A program made the position numbers and the translations under genes. DNA of 64,000 nt. It comes from Panax quinquefolius (Eukaryota > Streptophyta > Magnoliopsida > Apiales > Araliaceae). Positions 12,871 to 25,556 of this stretch are shown here, one piece after another (the first letter of the stretch is position 1; each line of letters opens with the position of its first letter). Below the pieces are notes generated by a model that made no database searches, was not told the origin of the DNA, and saw only the letters and a list, made by a program, of their open reading frames with translations. The stretch covers positions 123,527,573 to 123,591,572 of the forward strand of contig CM035168.1 in the NCBI GenBank assembly GCA_020205615.1. The letters run 5' to 3'.

Positions 12871-13040
12871 TTGTACATTAAGAGTGTAAATACATGAATA
12901 TATAATTGTTTACTATGAGTAACCATTATCCATATGGTTGGTAACATTTTTATTGTGTACAAGATAAACAAAATTGATATTGATTAATATTTTGATTTAC
13001 GATTATACAAAATAGTTTGCTATATAATTGATTTTAAAAA

Positions 13041-13830
13041 ATAATAACTAAAATCTCTCACTGATTGTACAATAATAGTAGTCAAACACCATTAAATAAC
13101 AGTAAAACAAATATAATAAATAAGTAACCAAATAGTTACATAACAGTAATCATAATATGTTTTAATGGTAACCAAAACATAAAACAACTTGTATATCAAA
13201 GATCCTCAGTAATGAAGGTGATATTGTTTGTTTAGGCAATCCAATTATACTAAGACATGTACATTTCACAATTGATATATGTCCTGAAACAAGCTTGTAA
13301 CTCTCTGGTTACTATCAAAACAATAATTGGTTACCTTTACATACATATTTGGTTACCAACTGTACATCTCAAACAATGTAGCAAACACAACTTAAAAGAA
13401 ACAATAAATAATAACTAAAATACCTCATTAATTGTACAATAATAGCAGTAAAAAATAATTAAATAACAGTAAAACAAATATAATAAATAAGTAACCAAAT
13501 AGTTACATAACAGTAACCATAATATGTTTTAATGGTAACCAAAATATAAAACAACCTGTGTATCCAGCATCCTGTAATGAAGGTGATATTATTTGTTTAG
13601 GCAACCCAATTATACTATGACATCTACACTTCACATTTGATATATGTCCTGAAACAAGCTTGTAACTCTGTGGTTACTATCAAAACAATAGTTGGTTACC
13701 TTTATATACATATTTGGTTACCAACTGTACATCTCAAACAATGTAGCAAATACAACTTAAAAGAAACAATAAATAATAACTAAAATACCTCATTGATTGT
13801 AAAATAATAGTAGTCAAAAACCATTAAATA
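13041..13830 (+). repeat. Tandem repeat, about 367-bp period, just over 2 copies
   Basis: The word ATAACTAAAAT recurs at 13044, 13411 and 13776, and AATATGTTTTAATGGTAACC at about 13154 and 13521. Both give periods of 365-367 bp. Copies are highly similar, including a TGTCCTGAAACAAGCTTGTA stretch. It lies in the right arm of the MULE-like block. Confidence 0.9.
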
Positions 13831-15757
13831 ACATTAACTATAATGTAACATAATAAAAGCAGTAACTACATAATTATATGATAGTAACTGAACAAGTTTT
13901 AATGGTAACAAAAAAGAAATATCATGTAATAAAAACCCAGTTTAAGCAATCCATATATACTAAACAATTATATATTAACCGAATAAAAAATAAAAGTAAC
14001 CAAAATCCCACCTTGAGAGGCACAATAATAGTAGTCAAACCATAAAATAACAAGAACAAAACATAATAAAGAAGTAATCAAATAGTTATATAGAAAGTAC
14101 GCGAGCAGGTTTTAATAATGATAACCAAAGCAGAGAAACAACACATATATCCAACCCGGTTTACATAAACTCCAATAATCATTACAGACTCACAAATCAT
14201 AACAAATGGTTATGAATATCCAACAAAATCAAGTCACGAAATAGGAAAAATTTAGTACTAACTCCCAAAATTATATTTGTACAAATTGAGGATGGGGAAG
14301 AGTTGCCCGGATGTCTTTGCCATCTCTTTGACAATATGCAAGATTGAAGCGCTTAATTTGGTATTGAAGCTAATGTCGCCAGGAGAAGTACAGACTCATC
14401 AGTAAGACCCCAAATTATTAATAAATGAAATTTATTTTCCTCTATTTATTATTTTGAAATAGTAAGGGTTGATTTGATTAATGTGGATAGTTATGGGTAA
14501 AATCATGCAAATATTTGAATAAGCAAGTGGTTATAAAATATTCATTATTAGCCGGGGAATATTCGTTTGGTCGTGGAATATTAAATCTTTGTCGGGGAAT
14601 ATTAAATACGACGGTAGCGATCTTTTATGGGCCCCATAATGAAAGCGATTGGATGAAGAAAGCGACAAATATAAGTTGTTTATAAATAACGGCGTAGTTA
14701 TTACAGATTATCTTTGTTGGAATACCGGTGGTTAAAACACACTAATACTGGCGTTGTTGACAAGAAGGCACCGCGGTATTGCACCAATTATTGATTCTTA
14801 CGTGAAAGGCCTTTACTCAATAATTATTACGATAATTCTTTATTCAATATTTTATTTTATTGATTCAATAATTCTTTGCATTGATATTTTATATTCTTGT
14901 TGTTTCAATAAATTGTCATTACACAAGTATTTTCCATTATCGAAGCAATAATTCATATTATCTCGAATAATATTATTAGATAACATTATTGGCAATGTCT
15001 AGAAAGTTACATCTAAGGAGAGGTTTGGTCACCTAAATACTTGCCAAGAGTGAGGAGAGATCCTTATTGGAAAGCCCCTTTTCCTGAACCGCTGGTTCTC
15101 AATGATGTGATTCTCGTAATATTATTTGTGAATAATTAATTATTGATTTATATGATGAGGAAAATATTGATTTTATGTGGATATAAATGGAAAAATTTTA
15201 AAATGACAATTGTTGAAAATTAATATTTTATCTTTTTACGATAAAATAATTCATTTAAATATATTATTTTAATAATATATTAATTGGTGATATTTTACAA
15301 TGAATGTGGGATATATGAGTATATGAGGAGGAAGAGTATTTTTGTTGCAATAAATGTTTAAAACATGTTAAACATGTCGGTGGACCCCATTTCTTGGTGA
15401 AATTTGATTATAGCTTTGTAAAATTGTCCAGTATGTGGATTTTGATCGATTTACATTTGGAATTTGGAAAAACTTTCTTACGCAAAGTTGTAGAGAATTG
15501 AATTTCCTATAAAAATTGCGAGATTCGAATTTTCGATAAATGGCTATTTATTATGAATTATTGAAGTTCGAAGTTAGAAATAATTGATTTTGGGAGTTTT
15601 AATTAATTATTTTGAGAAAAACGTTTTTGGTGAGTTTGTGAACCTCATTTAAAATGTGTTATAAATTTGAAATCAGATTTCAAAGGTGGGCTAAGGAATT
15701 TTGTTTATAAATAATATTATTATATTCAATTTTCTACTTTGGTGTTCTAAGCATTTC

Positions 15758-15765
15758 TATAAATA
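15758..15765 (+). promoter_or_regulatory. LTR TATA box (TATAAATA), element C 5' LTR
   Basis: TTCTATAAATAGGGAG follows a conserved CTTTGGTGTTCTA stretch. The same pair of words is present in every family 2 LTR of the window (24161, 26334, 55818), which marks the likely U3 promoter. Confidence 0.5.
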
Positions 15766-16489
15766 GGGAGCTTAGGTTAGAATTGAAAATCACACCGTAA
15801 GCTGAAGTTTTCTCTCTTTATTATCGGCGTATTCTTGTGAGTATTTTGAGTATACTTTGAGTATTGCTATCTGATGCAAGTTTAAGTCATAGCTTTATAT
15901 CCAGGTGTTTCAACTTAAGAAATCTTGTCTTTCGAGGTAAGGGATGTTATTTTCTTCTCAAATGATATTATTTCTTCAACATCATTATCTTTGAAATATT
16001 GGTTGGAACTTTTTATCAAATTTGGAACTTTTTTCATATCGGGGTTCTTATTCATGAGTTTCTTATTCACGAAGTTCTTATTCATGAGTTCTTATTCATG
16101 AGTTACTATTCACGAAGTACTATTATGAAGCGTGAAGATGTTTTTTGTGAAATTTCTATCTTTTGTTGTTTGAGTTACTATTTACGATATCGGCCTTTAT
16201 TCACGATATCTGACTATTTATTCACGAATCTGACTATTCAATAGAAAATGAAATTTCTTCTTTTTGTCCAAAATATCTATTATGGATACTAGCTTTGATT
16301 GTATCCATGTTTTGATCATTCTTGAATTTTACACCACTATGATTATTTTTGAGGTATTGTTGGACATGGATAAAACAAAGTACGAATCCTTAATCCTTAA
16401 TCCTTGTCATTTTGTTTCTTTGGATTCGTTTCTTTAAAAATATTTTCATCATCCTCGGTCTTAAATGATGATATTCTTGAATATCTTTT

Positions 16490-18844
16490 TGTGGCGCCCC
16501 CCAAAATTAGGTATCGTCACCCATCTTGGGTCGCCACTTACATGGTACATAAATTCAAATACAACTTACTAATATAACATGCCGGTATGCATACGACATA
16601 AACTACGTGAGTTTGAATACAAATATTATCTACTAGATATTATACAAACTCAAAAGGAGTCCTCATTACAACTATTATCACACTATTTCACGAGAATAGT
16701 GAGGACTACTAATCTTATCCTGCGGACCATTACTCAGTTCCCAGGCTTCGTCCGGCTATGTTCTCATTTCTGAAGAGAAACGGTGAAAAGAAAGGGTGAG
16801 CTCAACTAGCCCGAAGAAGAAATATTATGACTAAGATAATGCGAGAATAAATTATCATTAGCCTTCAACGATGTTAAACCGATAAAATACAATAAACAAA
16901 CCGGTTTAACTGCTGCGTGAATATCTGATCCATTAAAAAATCAAGTAGAGAATAAAGTCTACTATCTTTTAGGTTTTAAAAGGTTTTTATCAATTTTTAT
17001 CATTTGAGACTCAAACAATAAATAAACCACCACATCTAATCATCCATGTACCACGATCGAGGATTTTCATCAAATTATCAATGGTCGTGACTATACCGAA
17101 TCACCCCGGTCATAATCATACCAAAAACTATCCATCTTTGCATTACAGTGCCACCGAGGACTTTAGTCACATCATTTATATCAAGTCATGATTATACCGA
17201 ATGATCCTCAGTCGTATAATCATACTAAGTTCATCTATCTGCACGTAAGCAAAGATAACATAATATAACATGAGGATGATGACAATGACATAATAATTCA
17301 ATAAAACAAGTTCAAGAATTATTTAATCCATGAATTATTAACGTCCAAATTGTCAACACGATAATCGCTTCAGAGAGTAAAATTCAAGAATGATCGGAAG
17401 AATATTTTCATGAAAAGATCTTTGGATGAAACGCATGAAATATCAAGGATATTCTACTAATTTCATGGAGTATATAAGTCAAAGTTTTAACCAATTTGGG
17501 TATAATAAAGAATGGAATAACAAAAGAAATCACCGTGCATGCGGTACTTGCAGATGAGCGAGTTATTCCAGCAGAATAATAATAACGGAACTGTGTCGGT
17601 GAAATTCACACCAACAGGATGTTCCAACGAGAATAATAAAGACGGAACCAGATCCGGTGTAAAACACGAGATAGGATATTCAATGTAATGATAAAGACGA
17701 AACCAGTCCGGTGTAAAACACATGCATGGATGTTCCAAATGAGAATAATAGAAGAATGTCACCAAGTATAGGGTAAATCAGCGTATCTGAGTTATTCCAA
17801 TGAGAATAATAAGCAATGGAATAACATAAGGATTTCACCAAGTATAGGGGTGTCGGCGTATACGAGGTTATGTATAGGGTATGCCACTTTTACGAGTTAT
17901 TCAAATGAATAATAGTGAATGGAATAATGAAGTTCTCTTCAAGAAGAAAAGAATAACACCCTTCACTAGTAAAAAGAAATGAATATAGAAGTAGTGAAGT
18001 AGCGAGAATACTCTTCTTTAACATATAATTTTCTCTATAGCTTCTCTCTATAATTTCTCTCTCTAGAGTTTCAATGAATTAAGTAAGAAAATAATGAAAG
18101 AATGAGCTTTATTTATAGGAAAATGGAATGCATAAGAACTAATCCATGAGCGGTCGAGATTGATTTACTTTAATCTGACGGTCCATATTTAAAGAAAAAT
18201 CTTTTAAATAAAATATAATATATTTTATTTATATAAAACATTTTACTATGCAAACACTATGCAATACTACGAAAACACTATGCAACACTATGCATAATAA
18301 AATATAATATATTCTATTTATAGAATAACTTTAATAAAGTATTCTATTTTATATAAAAAGATGTTTTACATTTTATTACGTTAATAATCTGAATAAAACA
18401 AAAGCGTCATTATCATTATAATAATTCATATTATTAATCGTGATAATGGAATCAAACCGAGTGACTTCTCACATAAGCATCGATAATCAATCTGGTGTGC
18501 TACTTACGCAACCACACGTATTCGCATTACTTTTACTACTGAAAGTAGTTCAACAATAACTACGGTAAAACTTCCATAGTTATTTCAATAAAATATTTTT
18601 GTCGTTTTTTCAATCCGACAATAATTTACATTAGGGGGTCCACCAATGATTGAAATTTGTTATACGAATATTCCTGCTAAACCGAATATTCCCGAACAAT
18701 CGAATATAATATAACCACTTGCATACTTTGTAAACTTTATAAATACTACCCACAACTATAATATTATCTTAAATTCACACCATAATATTAAAAAATTATT
18801 TCAACAAAATTTAAATCTTTATTGATAAAATCTGGTGTCTCACA
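16490..18844 (-). repeat. Solo LTR F (family 3, minus strand) inside LTR C
   Basis: The plus strand runs TGTGGCGCCCC to GTGTCTCACA, 2355 bp, with no internal region. The host LTR sequence AATATCTTTGGC is split, leaving TCTTT on both sides (16484-16488 and 18845-18849) plus one extra T at the left. This is a 5-bp target duplication. Solo LTRs arise when the two LTRs of an element recombine. Confidence 0.88.
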
Positions 18845-19524
18845 TCTTTGGCTTGTAGTGCAAAGATGAATGATTTCTTGATGAATATCTTTGGCCCGTA
18901 GTGCAAAGATGAACAGGTGTTGAGATGAACACGATTGACCGATGAATATCTTTGGCACGTAGTGCAAAAGATGAATATTTGATTCGAGATATATATGATT
19001 GATGTTACTGAGGATAAAATATCGACGATGAACTTTTAAATTCATACATGAAGATAGTAGTTTGCATTCTCTACTTAACTCTTCTAATGAATTGTTGTTT
19101 ACGCTTCTGATGTTGTTGATTTAAAAGCTGGTTGTCTCATTGATACTATTAGATTTTTTCCTGTTGGAGACTAACGATAATTTGTTGTATATTATCTTAG
19201 TCATAATATTCTTTACTGGGCTCACCCTTTTCCTTTTTGTTCCATTTTTCTTCTCAGGAGGCGAGAATGTAGCGTGTACTAGTTGGGGTATGGAATGAAG
19301 GTTCTAGAGAGAGTTGTTTAGTATTCCTCACCATTTTTGTAAAATAATGTATCAATAATTATGATGGGAATTTATTTGCGTGTGGATATTATCAGATGGC
19401 AATATCTCGTATTTAAACTCACAGTTTATATGTTGTAATAATAAAGTTGTAGTTATTTACATACCATGTATTTGGCGACTCGAGAATGGGTTGGATGGAA
19501 TGGACCTATTTTGGGGGCGCCACA

Positions 19525-22201
19525 ATTGGTATCGAGCTTAGGATATGATCTCGACGGAGATCGGGGAATAGAACTAGGAGGGAGAGGCGAAAGTAAATCC
19601 TTCGCTAGGTGTCCTACCTAAGCTTATTTGTTGGTTGGTCATAATATAGGGTATTATGTGATTTGTTAATTTATTTAATTAACCCTTATTTTATGATAGT
19701 TTTTAAGAATGGCTGCTTTGAGAGCGTTAACAATGGAGTGAATGAGATCATGGAGACACCTCTAATCGCCAAACCGGGATAATGTGATGTCAAAGTGAAG
19801 AAGGAATTAGAGATATCCATGTGGTGAGTGAAGAATTGATAGTTTATTTTTAGAGATAGTGCAGAGAGTAACAATTTGAAAGTGAGGAAGAAGAGGAAGA
19901 AGAATTTACTGAAGAGAGTTTATAAGAGGTATTTTATGATCAAAATGTAGAATTGCAAAATCGTATTCATGAGTTAGAAGAGCAATTTGAAGAATTGCGA
20001 GCGATCGTGGAGCAAAAGGATGCAACGATTCAAGCTTATGTTACCCGATATGTGATGCTTGAGCGAAGCACTCTTTGGCGAGTATAAGATGATAAAGTGG
20101 AATCGAAATTTGAAAGAAGAAATAAGCGAACGAGTGAGAATGAGTGATGCATGGGTAAAAAGCCGCACGACGCGTTGATATTATGGAAAGAGATGTCCAA
20201 TCTAAAAGAGAAGATTTAACAACGACGGAAGGCGTCGGTGCAAAGATCATCGACCAAAGAACAAATTCTAGGGGAGAGAGAACGATCGCCGGTTAGATGC
20301 TACTGAGAGATGGGAGAGGAGGGACATATAAGGTCAAACTGTTCAAAGCCTTCTAAGGTATGTTTTAGTTGTGGAAAAGATGGTCACATAGCTCGATTTT
20401 GTCTATAGCGAAATCAAGTCCGGTTGGGACGTTAGCACCAGAGCGGATCTGAAGTAAAAGTCAAAGTCAACGATTCTTTGAAAAGCGTTTTTCGTGACTT
20501 CTCAAAAGCGAAGTAACCCGAACGAAGTTAGCACGGGTTAGTTAATTATAAATTCTTGAGAAGTTTATACCTTACTGAATCTGGGTTCTACCCATTCTTT
20601 TATCTCTCTTTGCTTGCGCTCAACGTTTGAACTTGACTACGGAGAAATTAGACTTTGACCTATTTACGGAGAATCAGTTAGAGAAACTTTCATTACATCG
20701 TTGTTTAGAAATCTTGCTTGATTCAGGTTGGCTTTATCACATTACACCATTAACCTTATTTCTATAGAGATATTTGCTTTTGATGTGATTTTAAGGTTAA
20801 CTACTCATCATGCCGAAATTGATTACTTTCGTAAGGTTGTTAGTTTTTATATTCCTAAGCAACACTCGTTATTCAATTCAAGCAATCAAACCATTGTAGT
20901 CAAACATTTCCATATCAAGCCATGAAGTCATTCGTTTATTACGGATGTCAAGTTTTCTTAGTCTATGTTATGTATTTGAATAAAGACACGTCGATTTGAA
21001 TAATATTCTTGTTGTTATTGATTTTTTCACGACGTATTTCTGAAGAATTTTTGGCTTACTCCCGAAACACGATATTAAATTTTGTATCGATTTTGAACCC
21101 GAGACAAAACTCATTTCTAAAATCTCATATCGAATGGCTCTATTGAACTTCGAGGAGTTAAAAATTCAACTATAAATTTGGTACCGAGCCTTTATCTGGT
21201 GACTTCCTTTGTGGAATGCGAAGCCGGACTCTCCGTAGGAGACACCATATTCGTGCGATAGTAAACCGATAGGTGTCATTGTAACGTCTTATCCAAGGTT
21301 GGGATATGAGTCGCGATTGAGAACAACCTAAGTCGATAATCAAAATCACGTAGCTTTCAGGCTTAGTTGGTTATTATCGGAGATTCGTTGAAGGATATTC
21401 TCGAATCGCTATTTCATTAACGTATGGTGACTCGTAGAGATATAAAATTCGAATGGAGCAAGGAATGTGGGAAGAGCTTGAAGAACTCAAGAGGAGACTC
21501 ATTTCAAAGCACATATCTCACCATGCCATCTGGAAAAGGGCGTGGTAATGACGTGTTGAGTAGAAGATCGATATAACAATCTGAGTACGATATTGTCAAA
21601 GACTCATTTCGTATAATTTACAAATAATAGAGATGGAGATGAAAACTCTAGGTACCCACGTGATGATATACGAGTATAATCGACTTTAATCGATAAAGTT
21701 AAAGTTATTCGACCTCACACACTGAATGGGTGATGAATTTGAAGAAGGAGGTGCAAGAAGTTGTTATTTCAAAAGCGAGAATCGGTGAGGTGAGGAAAGC
21801 TCAAACCTTCGATTTATTAATCCATTTGAAATTCTCGATCGAATAGGAACGGTGTCCTATAGACTCGTTTTACCGCCAAGTATGACGCATGTTCATAACA
21901 TTTTTCATGTATCGATGTTACGTAAATATATGGATGACCCGAACCACATCATTGAGTTAGAACCGGACGAGATAGCCGAAGACTTAACATACGAGGAGGT
22001 ACCTGTCAAGATCTTGGATAGGAAAGAACATGTCCTATGTACCGAGGTTATACCACAAGTTAAAGTTTGTGGAAAAACCATGCTATCGAGGAAATGACAC
22101 AGGGAGTTGGAAATGGAAATGAAAGCGAGGTATTCTCATCTTTTCGAAACACCAGGTACGTACGTCAATTTTGAGGACGAAATTTCATAAGGAGGGGAGG
22201 T
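19525..22201 (+). pseudogene. Decayed gag-pol interior of element C
   Basis: After the LTR comes a Met-type primer binding site (TGGTATCGAGC, 19527-19537) and a frame-broken gag. One CCHC knuckle is intact ([14 protein letters not shown], 20361-20402) and directly followed by a stop. The first knuckle survives only in part, at about 20318-20345. Protease remnants (GSTHSF-like) lie at about 20560-20640. The start of RT appears at about 21050-21180. Most of RT, RNase H and the integrase core is missing or scrambled. The integrase C-terminus is readable at 21852-22097, including NHIIELEPDEIAEDLTYEEV, followed after a frameshift by a chromodomain-like WKNHAIEEMT. It could not encode working proteins. 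Confidence 0.8.
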
Positions 22202-22801
22202 TGTAAGACCCAAAATTATTAATAAATGAAATTTATTTTCTCTCATTTATTATTTTGAAATAGTAAGGGTTGATTTGATTAATGTGGATAGTTATGGGTA
22301 AAATACGCAAATATTTTGAATAAGAAGTGGTTATAAAATATTCATTATTGTTGGGAAATATTCGTTTGGTCGTGGAATATTCGTGATCGTCGGAGAATAT
22401 TAAATGCAATACAGCTTGTGATCTTTAATGGGCCCCATAGCTGAAAGCGATTGGATGAAGAAAACGACAAATATAAGTTGTTTATAAATAGCAGGCGTAG
22501 TTATTACAGAATTATCTTGTTGGAATACCCGATGGTTAAAACACACTAATAATCTGGCGTTGTTGAAGCAAGAAGACACGGTATTGCACCAATTATTGAT
22601 TCTTACGTAAAGAAGGCACTACTTTCAATAATTATTACGATAATTACTGATTCGAAGATTTTATTTTATTGATTCAATAATTCACGCATTGATATTTTAT
22701 ATTACCGTTGTTTCAATAAATTGTCATTACACAAGTATTTTCCATTATCAAAGCAATAATTCATATTATCGAATAATATTATTAGATAACATTATTAGCG
22801 A

Positions 22802-25556
22802 TGTAAGACCCGAAATTTTTAAATAAAAAGAAATTTCCTTTATTTATTATTTTGAAATAGTAAAGGGTGGATTTGATTAATGTGGATAGTTATGGGTAAA
22901 ATACATAAATATTTCGAATAAGCAAGTGGTTATAAAATATTCATTATTGTTTGGGAATATTCGTTTGTGTCGTGGAATATTAAATCGTCTTGGGAATATT
23001 AAATGCGACTTGTAGCAGATCTTTTGTGGGCCCCATAACGGAAAGCGATTGGATGAAGAAAGCGACAAATATAAGTTGTTTATAAATAACGGCGTAGTTA
23101 TTCACAGATTAATCTTTTGTTGGAATACCCGGGTGGTTAAAAACACACTAATACGCGTTGTTGAACAAGAAGATACCGGTATTGCACCAATTATTCATCC
23201 TTACGTAAAGAAGGCACTACTCAATAATTGTTACGGTAATTACTATTCAAAGTATTTTATTTTATTGATTCAATAATTCTTTGCATTGATATTTTATATT
23301 ATTGTTGTTTTGATAAATTGTCATTACACGGTATTTTCCATTATCGAAGTAATAATTCATATTATCTGAATAATATTATTAGATAACATTATTGGCAATG
23401 TCTAGAAAGTTACATCTAAGGAGAGGTTTGGTCACCTAATTTGCTACCAAGAAGAAGAAATTCTTATTGGAAAGCCCCTCTTTTTCTGAACTAGCGGCAC
23501 ACAAGATCTTGTGATTCTGTAATATTATTTGTGAATAATTAATTATTGATTTATATGATGAGAAAATATTGATTTTATGTGGATATAGATGGAGAAAATT
23601 TTTAAAATGACAATTGTTAAAAATTAATATTTTATCATTTTACGATAAAATAATTCATTTAAATATATTATTTTAATAATATATTAACGGTGATATTTTT
23701 ATAATGAATGTGGGATATATGAGTATATGAGGAGGAAGAGTATTCTTGTTGCATTAAATGATTAACACATGTTTTGTGTGTCGGTGGACCCCATTTCTTG
23801 ATTGAAATTTGATTATAGCCTGTAAAATCGTCCGTTTGTGGATTTCGGTCAATTTCTGTTTGGAATTTGGAAAAACTTTCTTCTGCAAAGTTGTAGAGAA
23901 TTGAATTTCCTATAAAAACTCGTGAGATTTGAATTTTCTGATAAAAGGGCTATTTATTATGAATTATTGAAGTTTGGTATATCGGGTGTGAATTGATTTT
24001 TGGAGTTTAAATTATTTTGTTAAGAAAAACGTTTTTGTATTTTTTTGGACATCATTAACATGTGTGGCTGGTGTTTTGACCAAAAGGTGGGCTAAGGAAA
24101 ATTTGTATAATTATATTAATATTATATTAAATTTTTCGCTTTGGTGTTCTAGCATTTTCCTATAAATAGGGTCTTGGGTTAGAATTGAAAATCACACCGA
24201 AACTAAAGTTTTTCTCTCTATATTATCGGCGTATTCTTGTGAGTATTTTGAGTATACTTTGAGTATTGCTATCTGGAGTGCAAGTTCAAGTCATAGCCTA
24301 TATCAAGGTGTTTTATTTAGAAATCTCATGTCTTTCGAGGTAAGGGATGTTATTTTCTTCTCAAATGATATTATTTCTTCAATATCATTATCTTTGAAAT
24401 ATTAGTTGGAACTTTTATCAAATTTGAAACTTTTTCATGTCGGGGGTTACTTATTCATGAGTTCTTATTCACGAGTTCTTATTCATGAGTTTCTTATTCA
24501 CGAGATTCTTATTCACGAGTACTATTAAGTAAGCGTGAAGATGTTTTTTGGGAAATTTCTATCTTTTGGTGTTGAGAGTTACTTATTCACGATATCGGCA
24601 CTATTCACGATATCTCTGACTATTATTCTTAAAAATAAATTTTTTTTTTTGTCCAAAATATCTATTCGGATACTAGCTTTGATTGTATCCATGTTTTGAT
24701 CATTCTTGAATTTTACACCACTATGATTATTTTTGAGGTATTTTTGGATGTGGATAAAACAAAGTACTTAATCCTTCATCCTTAATCCTCATCATTTTGT
24801 TTCTTTGGATTCGTTTCTTTAAAAATATTTTTCATCATCCTCGGTCTTAAATGATGATATTATTGAATATATTTGGCTTTTGTAGTGCAAAGATGAATGA
24901 TTTCGATGAATATCTTTGGCAGTAGTGCAAAGATGAGCATGGTGTTTAGATGAACATGATTAATCGATGAATATCTTTGGCTGTAGTACAAAGATGAATA
25001 TTTGATTCGGATGTATATTGATTGATGTTACAGGGGATAAAAGATAGAGCGATGAACTTTTAAATTCATACATAGAAGATAGTAGTTTGCATTCTCTACT
25101 TAACTCTTCTAATGAATTATTATTTCATTGCGAATATTGATTTAAAATTTGTTGTCTATTGTATTCTATTAGATTTTTCCTGTTGAAGACTAACGATAAT
25201 TTGTTGTATATTATCTTAGTCATAATATTCTTTCTTGGGCTAGTTGAGCTTACCCTTTCCTCTTGTTGTTCCATTTTTCTTCTCGGGAGGCGAGAATGTA
25301 GCGAGTACTTAGTCGTGGTATGGAATGAAGGTTTAGAGAGAGTTGTTTAGTAGTCCTCACCATTTTTTTAAAATAATGTATCAATAATTATGATGGGGAT
25401 TTATTTGCGTGTGGATATTATACAGATGGCAATATCTCGTATTTAAACTCACGTTTATATGTTGTAATAATAAAGTTGTAGTTATTTACATATCATGTAT
25501 TTGGCGACTCGAGAATGGGTTGTATGGAATGGACCTATTTTTGGGGGGGCGTCACA
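22802..25556 (+). repeat. Solo LTR D (family 2) nested in the 3' LTR of C
   Basis: It is 2755 bp, from TGTAAGACCC to GCGTCACA, with its own TATA word at 24161-24168. It inserted into a copy of its own family. The flanks read AGCGA on the left and GGCAA on the right, where the uninterrupted family sequence has GGCAATG, so the target duplication is present but imperfect. Confidence 0.82.

Larger units (their letters stand above)
10987..14394. mobile_element. Mutator-like (MULE) remnant with long repeat arms
   Basis: This AT-rich block is bounded by LTRs on both sides. Its left half (about 11000-12620) is studded with TTGGTTAC/TTGGTTGC words on the plus strand. Its right half (about 12900-14110) carries mostly the complement, GTAACCAAA. 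Between the arms lies a short coding remnant resembling a MuDR-type transposase C-terminus. I could not find terminal inverted repeats or a target duplication, probably because LTR insertions removed or displaced the ends. A CACTA-type element with subterminal repeats is an alternative. Confidence 0.5.
14400..19524 (+). repeat. 5' LTR of element C, interrupted by a solo LTR
   Basis: It starts (C)AGTAAGACCCC, where other copies have TGTAAGACCCC, and ends GGGGGCGCCACA before the primer binding site. Without the nested solo LTR it is about 2.76 kb. A (TTCATGAGTTCTTA)-type short repeat lies at about 16040-16130, and hairpin repeats occur at 18847-18970. Confidence 0.85.
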
